From positions 2,040,501 to 2,104,500 of the forward strand of contig NZ_CP012154.1 of the NCBI RefSeq assembly GCF_001187785.1: 64,000 nt of DNA. Direction: 5' to 3'. Source of the stretch: Wenzhouxiangella marina (GTDB taxonomy: Bacteria > Pseudomonadota > Gammaproteobacteria > Xanthomonadales > Wenzhouxiangellaceae). A model generated the notes under the pieces. It had not been told where the DNA came from. It ran no database searches and saw only the letters and a list, made by a program, of their open reading frames with translations. Of the stretch, positions 34,986 through 43,466 are shown piece by piece (position 1 is the stretch's first letter; every line of letters begins with the position of its first letter). The position numbers and the translations under genes are program-made.

Positions 34986-35597
34986 ATGAACTTCCCGCAA
35001 CCCTTCTACCGCTGGCGACCGCACCCCTGGCATGGCCTCGACACCGGCCGCAACCCGCCGCTGGACATCCACGCCTACATCGAAATCACGCCCTTCGATA
35101 CGGTCAAGTACGAGATCGACAAGAAGACCGGCTACCTGCGCGTGGATCGCCCGCAGCGCACCTCCTCGCAGCCGCCGACGCTCTATGGCTTCGTCCCGCG
35201 CACCTTCTGCGGCGACCGCGTCGGCGCCCTGATGCCCAACGCCACTCGTGGTGACGGCGATCCCCTCGACATCTGCGTATTCAGCGAACGCCCGATCTCG
35301 CGCAGCGAAGTGCTGCTCAACGCCCGCGTCATCGGTGGCCTGCAGATGCTCGATCACGGCGAGGCAGACGACAAGATCGTCGCCGTGCTGGAGAACGACA
35401 GCCTGTGGGGCGAAGCCGAAGACATCACCGACCTGCCCCCGAGCCTGGCCGAACGCCTGCGCCACTACTTCCTGACCTACAAGCTGCTGCCGGGCGAAGA
35501 GGCCGAGATCTCCATCGACAAGATCTACGGCCGCGACCACGCCGCCAAGGTCGTCGAAGCCTCCGTGCTGGACTACCAGGACGAATTCGGCGGCTGA
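34986..35597 (+). CDS. ppa: Family I inorganic pyrophosphatase
   Basis: 203 residues from the ATG at 34986. Metal-binding [12 protein letters not shown], the start [14 protein letters not shown] and LDYQDEFGG at the end. It is the longer class of soluble Mg-dependent pyrophosphatase. It hydrolyses the pyrophosphate released by reactions such as acyl-AMP formation. It stands 92 bases after spt in the same direction, so it may be co-transcribed, or simply be the housekeeping enzyme. Confidence 0.92.
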   Translation: MNFPQPFYRWRPHPWHGLDTGRNPPLDIHAYIEITPFDTVKYEIDKKTGYLRVDRPQRTSSQPPTLYGFVPRTFCGDRVGALMPNATRGDGDPLDICVFSERPISRSEVLLNARVIGGLQMLDHGEADDKIVAVLENDSLWGEAEDITDLPPSLAERLRHYFLTYKLLPGEEAEISIDKIYGRDHAAKVVEASVLDYQDEFGG

Positions 35598-35620
35598 GCA
35601 CGCGAGGGGCCCGAAAAATG

Positions 35621-35641
35621 AAAAAAGCCCGATTCGGGCTT
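35621..35641 (-). terminator. Minus-strand terminator between ppa and tRNA-Asn
   Basis: AAGCCCG (35625-35631), loop ATT, CGGGCTT (35635-35641); A6 on the plus side gives a U tract on the minus strand. It would stop minus-strand transcripts before they enter ppa. Its 3' arm provides the first bases of the tRNA promoter -35. Confidence 0.65.
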
Positions 35642-35668
35642 GACGATATTCCGATCCAACGGGATAAT
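35640..35668 (+). promoter_or_regulatory. tRNA-Asn promoter
   Basis: TTGACG (35640-35645), 17-base spacer, GATAAT (35663-35668), 13 bases before the mature tRNA 5' end. A near-consensus sigma-70 promoter. Confidence 0.75.
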
Positions 35669-35681
35669 ACGCGGCTTCAAT

Positions 35682-35758
35682 TCCCCGGTAGCTCAGCTGG
35701 TTAGAGCGGGTGACTGTTAATCACTAGGTCGTTGGTTCGAATCCGACCCGGGGAGCCA
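35682..35758 (+). tRNA. tRNA-Asn (anticodon GTT)
   Basis: 77 bases with encoded CCA. The acceptor stem TCCCCGG pairs with CCGGGGA, the discriminator is G and CCA ends at 35758. Anticodon GTT at 35716-35718 is flanked by CT and AA. The T loop GGTTCGAATCC is canonical. It stands alone with its own promoter and terminator. Confidence 0.97.
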
Positions 35759-35767
35759 AATCAAGAG

Positions 35768-35804
35768 AAAAGGCCCTGCAGGCATCGCCGCAGGGCCTTT
35801 TTTC
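35768..35804 (+). terminator. Rho-independent terminator after tRNA-Asn
   Basis: GGCCCTGC (35772-35779) pairs with GCAGGGCC (35790-35797), extended by A/T pairs, followed by T6. The A run on the left makes it usable from the minus strand too, for the lipoprotein gene at 35860. Confidence 0.85.
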
Positions 35805-35859
35805 TTGGCTGGATCCTGGCGCTGGAACCGGGCCGCGCGAGGCGGCCCGGGGGCGTGGA

Positions 35860-36831
35860 TCAGCGCGGGTCCAGGTGAACCATGAAGGAGCCGGTGCTGC
35901 TGCCGTAGCCGCTGACGACCAGCTGGTACTGGCCGGCCGGCAGGGCGTACTCGATCTTGCAGTTGAAGTCTTCGTCCCCGTCGTCGTTCTCGTCCATCAC
36001 TTCACCGTTCGATGAACGCAGCTCGCAGAAGGTGTCCGTGTCACCGCTGGTCCGCATGATGTAGCGACCATCCTGGGCGATGTCGAACTCGAACAGCACG
36101 CGATCTCCAGAGTCGGCGATCCGCGAGGCCATGGCCTGTCCCAGGGTCAGGGTGAAGCTCTCCATCTCGTTGCGCTCGACCATGAAGGTCGGCGAACCGC
36201 TTTCTTCGCTGTAGCTCGCGATCATGACGGTGTAGCGACCCGGTTCCAGGCGTCGCGACAGGCCGCAATTGAAGCCGTCGCCGTCATCGTCGTTGCTGGC
36301 GAGCTCCGTGCCATCGGCGCTGAACAGGGTACAGACCGTGTCCAGCTGGCCGGAGGTGCTCATCCGGTAGTCACCGGCTTCGGTGATCTCGAAGTCCCGA
36401 GCCGAGGGCTGGTGAGCTTCGACCTGCACGGTCGAGACCTGGCCGACGTTGATGGATTCGCTCGGTACGCGCTTGGCGGTGATGTAGGCCTCGCCGCGAT
36501 CGTCCGTGTCGAAGCCGCCGACCTCGATCTGATAGTTGCCCGCGTCCAGGCGGGTCAGCAGCAGGCAGTTGAAGCCCGAGCCGCTGTCATCGTCTTCGGC
36601 GAGCATCGCACCGGCCTCGCTGAAGACCTTGCAGACCACGTCTTCTTCGCCTTCGGAGAAGATCGAGTAGAAGCCGGCTTCGCTGACACTGAAGTCGAGA
36701 CGGGTGTCGGTGAAGCCGACGTCGATGCGCGTGCGTTCACCTTCGTGCAGGGTACTGGAGCCGCCACAGGCGGTCAGCAGCAGGGCCGGCAGCAGCGCTG
36801 CACCGCCCAGTCGATTGATGTGCTTGTTCAT
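35860..36831 (-). CDS. Lipoprotein with three PPC-like beta-sandwich repeats
   Basis: 323 residues. Lipobox LLTAC with Cys22. Three repeats of about 100 residues (about 35-120, 140-220, 240-323), each like a bacterial pre-peptidase C-terminal domain. Each has a Cys pair with exactly 22 residues' spacing: C67/C89, C167/C189, C269/C291, likely disulfides. Before the second Cys is an Asp-rich loop (EDDDSGSGFNC, NDDDGDGFNC, NDDGDEDFNC) that could bind calcium. No catalytic domain is present. Predicted envelope-anchored; function unknown. Confidence 0.8.
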   Translation of the reverse strand: MNKHINRLGGAALLPALLLTACGGSSTLHEGERTRIDVGFTDTRLDFSVSEAGFYSIFSEGEEDVVCKVFSEAGAMLAEDDDSGSGFNCLLLTRLDAGNYQIEVGGFDTDDRGEAYITAKRVPSESINVGQVSTVQVEAHQPSARDFEITEAGDYRMSTSGQLDTVCTLFSADGTELASNDDDGDGFNCGLSRRLEPGRYTVMIASYSEESGSPTFMVERNEMESFTLTLGQAMASRIADSGDRVLFEFDIAQDGRYIMRTSGDTDTFCELRSSNGEVMDENDDGDEDFNCKIEYALPAGQYQLVVSGYGSSTGSFMVHLDPR

Positions 36832-36916
36832 GGTCTTCCTCCAAGGTCTTGGTCAATTTCACTGGCGAACACCCTCCCCGCATTCGCTTTCGATCCCCTT
36901 GATGACTCTTCAGTCT

Positions 36917-37273
36917 TCACTCATTCCTATCCAATGCCAGGCGCCACACAAAGCGCACCCAGAGCAGCCAGGCCACCAGCGCCAGCGCCGCGGCGGCCAC
37001 GAAGATTTCGTACTGCTCACCGAAGCGATTCGTGGCCACCATGGCGATCACGGCGCCGAGGCCGCTCAGGGCGGAGACCAGCACCGGATGTGCCTCCGGT
37101 GGCAGACGATCATGCCAGATGGCTCGAATCAGCACGAATCCCAAAGGCGCCAGCGCGCTCAGCATGGCGCCGAGGGGCGCCATGGTCGAGGGATGGCGAA
37201 ACACGGCCACGCCCGACCAGATGGCGATGGCCAGCCAGACGACAACGACCAGCGCGTTGACCGCCCGCGTCAT
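36917..37273 (-). CDS. Small integral membrane protein, unknown function
   Basis: 118 residues with four hydrophobic stretches (about 5-24, 33-50, 65-83, 90-110) and no recognised motif. The ATG overlaps the fbp stop (ATGA), so it is translationally coupled to fructose-1,6-bisphosphatase. A regulatory link to gluconeogenesis cannot be claimed from sequence. Confidence 0.7.
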   Translation of the reverse strand: MTRAVNALVVVVWLAIAIWSGVAVFRHPSTMAPLGAMLSALAPLGFVLIRAIWHDRLPPEAHPVLVSALSGLGAVIAMVATNRFGEQYEIFVAAAALALVAWLLWVRFVWRLALDRNE

Positions 37274-38280
37274 TCGCCGTGGTAGGAGGTCACTCGCTCG
37301 ACCTCGGCCCGCGAACCGAGGATCACGGGTACGCGCTGGTGGATTTCCTGCGGCTCCAGCTCCAGGATCCGCTGTCGGCCCGTGGTCGCGGCACCGCCGG
37401 CCTGCTCGACGATCATCGCCATGGGGTTGGCTTCGTACATCAGGCGGAGCTTGCCGGCCTTGCCGGCCGCGCTCAGCTTGGCGTCCCCGGGGTACATGAA
37501 GATGCCGCCGCGAGTGAGAATCCGATGCACTTCGGCAACCATGGAGGCCACCCAGCGCATGTTGAAGTCCTTTCCACGCTGTCCTTCCTTGCCCGCGAGG
37601 CATTCGGCGATGTAGCGCTCCACCGGCGGCTCCCAGTGGCGACGATTGGACATGTTGATCGCGAACTCGGCCGTTTCCTCGGGGATACGCACGTTCTCGC
37701 GGGTCAGCAGGAATTCACCGAAATCACGGTTGAGGGTGAACATGCTCACCCCGTCACCGGTGGTCAGGACCAGGATCGTCGCCGGACCATAGAGGCAGTA
37801 GCCGGCCGCCACCTGCGCCGTGCCGGGCTTGAGGAAGTCGGCCTGGGTCGGGTTGCGAACGCCGTCCGGCGCCTTGAGGATCGAGAAGATCGTACCGACC
37901 GAGACGTTGACGTCGATGTTCGAAGAACCGTCGAGCGGGTCGCAGAGCACCAGGTAGTTGCCGCGCTGGCAGTGATCGGGCAGCTGGTGGATGTCGTCCA
38001 TCTCTTCCGACGCCAGGCCCGCGATGTGACCATTGTGCTGCAGCGCCTCGATCATCAGCTCGTTGCTGATCACGTCGAGCTTCTTCTGCTGCTCGCCCTG
38101 CACGTTCTCCGACTCGGCCGCGCCGAGCACGCCCACCAGATCGCCCTTGTTGACGAGATCGGCGATCCGCTTGCAGGCCACGGCGATGTCGTTGAGCAGG
38201 CCCGTGAAGGTGCCACTGGCCCCCTGGATGCCCTTCTGCTTGTTGATGGTGTAGTTGGTGAGCGTGGTACCGATGCGCAT
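37270..38280 (-). CDS. fbp: Class I fructose-1,6-bisphosphatase
   Basis: 336 residues. Active-site [20 protein letters not shown] and the C-terminal [17 protein letters not shown] are diagnostic. It converts fructose 1,6-bisphosphate to fructose 6-phosphate in gluconeogenesis. A perfect TATAAT on the minus strand at 38316-38321 lies about 36 bases upstream of the ATG and is the likely -10. Confidence 0.97.
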   Translation of the reverse strand: MRIGTTLTNYTINKQKGIQGASGTFTGLLNDIAVACKRIADLVNKGDLVGVLGAAESENVQGEQQKKLDVISNELMIEALQHNGHIAGLASEEMDDIHQLPDHCQRGNYLVLCDPLDGSSNIDVNVSVGTIFSILKAPDGVRNPTQADFLKPGTAQVAAGYCLYGPATILVLTTGDGVSMFTLNRDFGEFLLTRENVRIPEETAEFAINMSNRRHWEPPVERYIAECLAGKEGQRGKDFNMRWVASMVAEVHRILTRGGIFMYPGDAKLSAAGKAGKLRLMYEANPMAMIVEQAGGAATTGRQRILELEPQEIHQRVPVILGSRAEVERVTSYHGE

Positions 38281-38397
38281 GAGGGGTTCCGGGGATGATC
38301 AGGGGCCAGGCCGCGATTATACCGCCGAGCGGGCTCGCTCCCGCCGCCTACACACGCGCTGGGTATGGTAATGGTCACACTCGCACCAGGAGCTTCC

Positions 38398-39687
38398 ATG
38401 CCTCGCCGCGCCTTCGAACGAGCGCTCGAACGAATCACCCACGCCGCCGAACACAGCGATATCCCCGACGAGGCCTGCCAGCGCCTCGCTCATCCGAAAG
38501 CGGCACTCACCGTCTCGGTCCCCGTGCGGATGGACGGTGGGCGCCTGAAGCTCTTCACCGGCCACCGCGTCCAGCACTCCGATCTGCTCGGGCCCGGCAA
38601 GGGCGGACTGCGATTCCACCCGGACGTCGACCTCGACGAATGCAGCGCCCTGGCGCTCTGGATGACCTGCAAGTGTGCCGTGATGGATCTGCCCTACGGC
38701 GGCGCAAAGGGCGGCATCGAGGTGGATCCACGCGAGCTCTCGATGGCCGAAGTCGAACGCCTGAGCCGGGCCTTCATTCGACAGATCGCCGACTTCATCG
38801 GCCCGGACCGGGACATTCCCGCGCCGGACGTCTACACCAACGAACACATCATGGGCTGGATGATGGACGAATACGGGCACGCGGTTCGTCGGCACGAACC
38901 CGCCGTGATCACCGGCAAGCCCCTGGCCCTTGGCGGCAGCGCCGGACGGTCCGAGGCCACTGGCTTGGGCGGTCAAGTCTGCATCCAGGCCCTGGCCGAG
39001 CGCCAGGACTGGACACCCGAGGAGACGACCGTCGCCATCCAGGGCTTCGGCAACGCCGGCCAGGCCGTGGCCCGTCACCTGCACGAGTCGGGCTACCCAG
39101 TGGTCGCCGTGTCCGATTCGGGCGGCGCCATTCACCAGGCCGACGGGCTCGACGTGCCCGCGGTCATCGAGGCCAAGAACGAGGGCCGCAGCCTGAAGGA
39201 GATCTACTGCACCCATTCGGTGGGTGAGCAGGAGAATGCCGAGCGGATCGACAACGAGGCCCTGCTGGAGCTGGACGTGGATGTCCTGATACCGGCGGCC
39301 CTGGACGATGTGATCACCGAGGACAACGCCGAGCGCATCCGGGCCGGAACGATCGTCGAGCTGGCCAACGGACCCGTGACATCGGATGCCGACCGCATCC
39401 TCGAAGACCAGGGCACCCTGGTCGTGCCCGACATCCTGGCCAATGCCGGCGGGGTGACGGTCAGCTACTACGAATGGCTGCAGAACCGCAGCGGCGAACG
39501 CTGGCCGGAGCGCAAGGTCCACAAGCGTCTGGAAAAGCGCATGCGGCGGCAGTTCGATCGGGTCATGGACCTGGCCGAAGACCGCGAGCTGTCACCGCGC
39601 ACCGCCGCCTACGTGCTGGCCCTGGAACGTCTCGGCCGTGCCGCTCAAGCCGTCGGAACCCGCGATCTCTACCGACAGGAACGGTAG
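38398..39687 (+). CDS. gdhA: Glu/Leu/Phe/Val-type dehydrogenase (glutamate dehydrogenase)
   Basis: 429 residues from the ATG at 38398 (AGGAG seven bases upstream). Catalytic Lys in PYGGAKGGI, dinucleotide motif GFGNAGQAV, and NAGGVTVSYYEW near the end. Length and motifs fit the bacterial NAD-dependent glutamate dehydrogenase class (about 420 residues). The TAG stop abuts the non-coding element starting at 39687; removing the element with one TA copy would still leave TAG in frame. Confidence 0.92.
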   Translation: MPRRAFERALERITHAAEHSDIPDEACQRLAHPKAALTVSVPVRMDGGRLKLFTGHRVQHSDLLGPGKGGLRFHPDVDLDECSALALWMTCKCAVMDLPYGGAKGGIEVDPRELSMAEVERLSRAFIRQIADFIGPDRDIPAPDVYTNEHIMGWMMDEYGHAVRRHEPAVITGKPLALGGSAGRSEATGLGGQVCIQALAERQDWTPEETTVAIQGFGNAGQAVARHLHESGYPVVAVSDSGGAIHQADGLDVPAVIEAKNEGRSLKEIYCTHSVGEQENAERIDNEALLELDVDVLIPAALDDVITEDNAERIRAGTIVELANGPVTSDADRILEDQGTLVVPDILANAGGVTVSYYEWLQNRSGERWPERKVHKRLEKRMRRQFDRVMDLAEDRELSPRTAAYVLALERLGRAAQAVGTRDLYRQER

Positions 39688-40094
39688 GGAGCCTCTGAAT
39701 AATCATGCTCGGGCGCGACAGGTCTTTGCGGGAGTCACGCGCTTGACGGCACTCCGTTACGGCTTCTTCGCTGCGCGAAACCGCCGCATCTCCGCTGCCT
39801 GCGCTGGCTTGGCTTGGGTGAGCGCCGTTTCGTGCCAGGTGCGGTTTGCCGAAGGCAAGAAGCGCCTGGTGACGAAACGATCAGCGCGTGCGGTTTGGTC
39901 ATTCCAAATAAGCGAGACCAAACAAGGCGGAGACCCCGCAAAGGCCTGTCCCTATCGGGTTTCGCCGGAAAAGCCGCATCTCGCGCGTCGCGCCACTCGG
40001 CCGTAGCTAAGGCTACTGTCACTCGCATCGCACCGCACGAGATGCGGCTTTTCCGACTGAAACGCGCTCCAAGCATGATTATTCAGAGGCTCCC
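39687..40094. mobile_element. 408-bp non-coding element with 23-bp terminal inverted repeats
   Basis: Fills the gap between gdhA and the amidohydrolase gene. The ends 39687-39709 and 40072-40094 are perfect 23-bp inverted repeats beginning GGGAGCCTCTGAATAATC. TA flanks both ends (39685-39686, 40095-40096), so a TA target duplication is possible; GTAG/CTAG would be an imperfect 4-bp one. No credible ORF. The inside is nested palindromes: 39717-39732 with 39935-39950 (16 bp), 39967-39983 with 40038-40054 (17 bp, perfect), 39893-39900 with 39916-39923, and the hairpin at 39822-39887. MITE-like or a structured RNA element. Confidence 0.75.
39822..39887 (+). repeat. Conserved compound hairpin, copy 1
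   Basis: Helices from outside in: GCGC/GCGC; CGTTTCGT (39826-39833) with ACGAAACG (39872-39879); CCAGGTGC (39835-39842) with GCGCCTGG (39862-39869); internal loop GGT opposite GAA; TTGCC with GGCAA; loop GAA. The same plan, with different but still pairing stems, occurs at 45769-45831. Confidence 0.75.
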
Positions 40095-40151
40095 TAGGAT
40101 CTCCGGCTCGGCTATCATCCGATCATGCACGGCCTGCAACAAGGAACCGCA

Positions 40152-41447
40152 ATGAACAGCTTCTACCGCCCCTCCATTCTGATCATTTCCCTGCTCGCCT
40201 CCGCCGGGCTGCGAGCCGAGACCTGGGTCCAATGCGGCGGCCTGATCGACGTCGAAAGCGGCCGCAGCCTCGGGGCCAGCACCCTGGTGATCGAGGATGG
40301 CCTGGTCGCACGGCGCCTAGACGGCCACCCCTCGGTGCCCGAGGCCGCCGAGCGCATCGATCTGAGCGCTCTGACCTGCCTGCCGGGCCTGATGGACATG
40401 CACACCCATCTGACCAGCCAGTCCAGCCCCAGCGCCTACATCGACCGCTTCACCCACGACCCGGCCGAGATCGCTTTCCAGTCCAGCGTCTACGCCGAAC
40501 GCACCCTGATGGCCGGTTTCACCACCGTGCGCGATCTCGGTGATTCCTTCAACGTCAGCATCGCCCTGCGCGACGCCATCAACACGGGCCAGATCGTCGG
40601 GCCACGCGTCTATACCTCGGGCAAGTCCCTGGCCTCGACCGGCGGACACGCCGACCCGACCAACAGCTGGCGAGTGGATCTGATGGGGCGCCCGGGCCCG
40701 CGCGAAGGCGTGGTCAACGGCCCCGATGCCGCCCGCGAAGGCGTTCGCCAGCGCTACAAGGATGGAGCGGACCTGATCAAGATCACCGCCACCGGCGGCG
40801 TGCTCAGCGTGGCCGCCAGCGGCCTGGCACCCCAGTTCCAGGCCGACGAACTCGAAGCCATCGTGTCCACGGCGCGTGACTACGGGATGCAGGTGGCCGC
40901 CCACGCCCACGGCAAGGAAGGCATGCTGCGGGCAATCCGCGCCGGCGTGCATTCGATCGAGCACGGCACGATGATGGACGAGGAGGTCATCGAAGCGATG
41001 ATCGAGCACGGCACCTGGTACGTGCCGACGGTCCTGGCCGGCGCCTTCGTCGCCGAAAAGGCCGAGATCGAAGGCTACTTCCCCGAGATCGTGCGGCCCA
41101 AGGCGCTATCGATCGGTCCGATGATGCAGGACACCTTCGGACGCGCCTGGCGGGCTGGCGTCCGGATCGCCTTCGGCACGGATTCCGGGGTCAGCGCGCA
41201 CGGCGGCAATGCACGGGAATTCGAGCTGATGGTCGAGACCGGCATGCCCGAGATCGAGGCCATCCGCACCGCCACCCTGAACGCGGCCGAACTGCTCGGC
41301 ATCCAGGACCGGGTCGGCGCCCTCGCCGAGGGTCAGTGGGCCGATCTGATCGCGGTCGAAGGGGATCCCAGCAACGATATCCGCGCGCTCAACGAGGTGG
41401 CCTTCGTGATGAAGGGCGGCGAGGTCTATCGGCGCCCCGAGGGCTGA
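40152..41447 (+). CDS. Exported metal-dependent amidohydrolase (Xaa-Pro/imidazolonepropionase-like)
   Basis: 431 residues. A signal peptide (MNSFYRPSILIISLLASAG) precedes the amidohydrolase barrel: LPGLMDMHTHLTSQ with two metal His, the Lys in LIKITATGGV, HAHGKEGM, HSIEHGTMM and FGTDSGVSAHGG. The exported relatives hydrolyse dipeptides such as Xaa-Lys/Arg or Xaa-Pro. RBS AAGGAA precedes the ATG at 40152. The non-coding element ends 57 bases upstream, so its right end may influence this promoter. Confidence 0.87.
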   Translation: MNSFYRPSILIISLLASAGLRAETWVQCGGLIDVESGRSLGASTLVIEDGLVARRLDGHPSVPEAAERIDLSALTCLPGLMDMHTHLTSQSSPSAYIDRFTHDPAEIAFQSSVYAERTLMAGFTTVRDLGDSFNVSIALRDAINTGQIVGPRVYTSGKSLASTGGHADPTNSWRVDLMGRPGPREGVVNGPDAAREGVRQRYKDGADLIKITATGGVLSVAASGLAPQFQADELEAIVSTARDYGMQVAAHAHGKEGMLRAIRAGVHSIEHGTMMDEEVIEAMIEHGTWYVPTVLAGAFVAEKAEIEGYFPEIVRPKALSIGPMMQDTFGRAWRAGVRIAFGTDSGVSAHGGNAREFELMVETGMPEIEAIRTATLNAAELLGIQDRVGALAEGQWADLIAVEGDPSNDIRALNEVAFVMKGGEVYRRPEG

Positions 41448-41471
41448 GCCGGACATCTCCTGCCTGGTGGT

Positions 41472-41492
41472 CCCGGGCCGCCCTGGCCCGGG
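41472..41492. terminator. Hairpin between convergent genes
   Basis: CCCGGGCC (41472-41479) pairs with GGCCCGGG (41485-41492), loop GCCCT. No T tract. Located between the convergent amidohydrolase and UbiB-like genes. Confidence 0.5.
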
Positions 41493-41495
41493 GTC

Positions 41496-43172
41496 TCAGT
41501 CCTCGCGCCCGCTGCGCCAGATCGACAGCAGCAGCCAGACCCCACCCAGCGCGGCGCCTACGAAGCCCATCAGGCCGAAGATCGACAGCCCGCCCTCCCC
41601 TGGCTGGACATTCAGGGCGATCGCCGAACCGATGATCAGGGCCGCCGTTACCACGCCCAGGGTCAGGCGGCTGGCCGCACCGTCGAGGCGATGGCTGACT
41701 TCCTTGAGCGAGTTGACGTCGACGTGGACCTCGATGCGCCCGCGTCGGGCCGCCCGCAGCAGCCGACTGAGGTCCTCGGGCAGCCCGCCGAGGATGCGTA
41801 CGGTCTCGATCAGGCTCTTCTGCGCGCGCCGGGCCATCGCCGCCGGCGAGTAGTGGCGCTTGAGCACCGCCTCGACGACGGGCCGCGCCTCGCTGGCCAT
41901 GTCGAAGCCGGGATCCAGAGAGCGCCCCATCCCTTCCAGGGTGATGAAGGCCTTGAGCATCAACACCAGGTCCGGCGGCAGCATCAGATGATTGCGTCGG
42001 AGCACGCTGGTCATGTCGCTGATCATCGCCGACATGTTCAGTTGCTCGAGGGGGACGCCATGGTACTGGTCGATGAATTCGGCCACCTCCTCTTCCAGGC
42101 GATCGGGGTCGGCGTCACTGTCCGCGCTCCACTCCAGCAGGACACTTCGCACCTGACGGACGTTGCGGTCCACCAGACCGTGCAGCAGTTCGGCCACCTC
42201 GTAGCGTCGCTCTTCGGTCAGCCGCCCGACCATGCCGAAATCCAGCAGCGCAATGCGATCGCCCGGCAGGTACTTGACGTTGCCGGGATGCGGGTCGGCG
42301 TGGAAGAAGCCGTGCTCGAGGATCATCCGCAGAATCCCCGAACTGCCGCGCTGGGCGATTCGGTGCGCATTCAGACCGGCCCGGCGCACGCCCTCCAGGT
42401 CGCGGCCGCTGATCCCTTCGATGTAATCCTGCACGTTCAGACGCTCGCCGCTGTACTGCCAGTGGACCCCCGGCACCACGATGCCATCGTCCTCGTCGAG
42501 CTCGTCGGCGATCCGCTCGGCGTTGCGACACTCGGCAGCGAAGTCCAGCTCGCGGCGCAGTGACTGGGTGAACTGCCGGACCAGCTCTCGCGGCCGATAC
42601 TGGCGCAGCTCCGGCGCCTCGGACTCGACGATCTCGGCCAGTCGCGCGAGCAGGCGCAGATCGGCCTCGACCACCGGACGAATCCCCGGGCGACGAACCT
42701 TGAGCACCACCCAATCCCCCTCGGGCAGGCGGGCCCGATGCACCTGGGCCAGGGAGGCGGCAGCGAGGGGTTCATGGTCGACGTCCGAGAAGATTTCATC
42801 GGGCGGGGCGCCGAGGTCCTCGGTCAGCTGCGCTTCGATCTCGGCCCAATCGACCATCGGCGCCTTGTCCTGGAGCTGCGAGAATTCGCTCAGCCATTCC
42901 GGCCCGAACAGGTCGACGCGGGTGGCCAGCACCTGGCCCAGCTTGACGAAGGTCGGCCCCAGTTCTTCCATCACCCGGCGCACGCGCTCGGGTGGCTTCA
43001 GGCGCGCCAGTTCCTCGGCCCGTTTCCAGTGCAGCACCTTGCCCGCCCCCTCCAGGGCGCCGGCCATGCCGATGCGCTGAACCACGTCCCCGAATCCGTA
43101 ACGAACAAGAACCGCGGCGATGTCCTGGACGCGTCCCAGGTCCCGCGCGGCGCTCAGAGCCTGCCACAACAT
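41496..43172 (-). CDS. ABC1/UbiB-family atypical kinase
   Basis: 558 residues from the ATG at 43172 (GAGAGGA upstream). The UbiB signature FVKLGQVLATR (KxGQ) near residue 78, the ALAS-like nucleotide loop ASLAQVHRARL and HADPHPGNVKYL with LLDFGMVGRL define the family. The C-terminus has two membrane segments. UbiB is an ATPase/kinase that supports ubiquinone synthesis; ubiG lies elsewhere in the window but ubiE and ubiJ are not adjacent, so this may be the paralogous AarF-type rather than UbiB itself. Confidence 0.87.
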   Translation of the reverse strand: MLWQALSAARDLGRVQDIAAVLVRYGFGDVVQRIGMAGALEGAGKVLHWKRAEELARLKPPERVRRVMEELGPTFVKLGQVLATRVDLFGPEWLSEFSQLQDKAPMVDWAEIEAQLTEDLGAPPDEIFSDVDHEPLAAASLAQVHRARLPEGDWVVLKVRRPGIRPVVEADLRLLARLAEIVESEAPELRQYRPRELVRQFTQSLRRELDFAAECRNAERIADELDEDDGIVVPGVHWQYSGERLNVQDYIEGISGRDLEGVRRAGLNAHRIAQRGSSGILRMILEHGFFHADPHPGNVKYLPGDRIALLDFGMVGRLTEERRYEVAELLHGLVDRNVRQVRSVLLEWSADSDADPDRLEEEVAEFIDQYHGVPLEQLNMSAMISDMTSVLRRNHLMLPPDLVLMLKAFITLEGMGRSLDPGFDMASEARPVVEAVLKRHYSPAAMARRAQKSLIETVRILGGLPEDLSRLLRAARRGRIEVHVDVNSLKEVSHRLDGAASRLTLGVVTAALIIGSAIALNVQPGEGGLSIFGLMGFVGAALGGVWLLLSIWRSGRED

Positions 43173-43466
43173 GATGTCCTCTCCGCGAAGCCTTTGATCA
43201 TCTTCGACCCACGATAGCCGATTTCCCGCGACGCGGCTTGCTCGGGCCCGAAGCGGACCCTCCTTGTCGGCGCCGCGAGTCTCGGCAGGCGCCATATTCC
43301 TGCCGGTTATATGCTGAGAACACGGATATCGTTCACCCTGACGGCGTCCCTCGTTAGGATGAAGGATCGGTCAGGACGCTCCAAGGCATCCAGGGGACGC
43401 CTGCCCGTTCACCACCGATACGCTACCGTGCAACGCAGACGAGATTCCATCGCGAGCAGCCAGACC

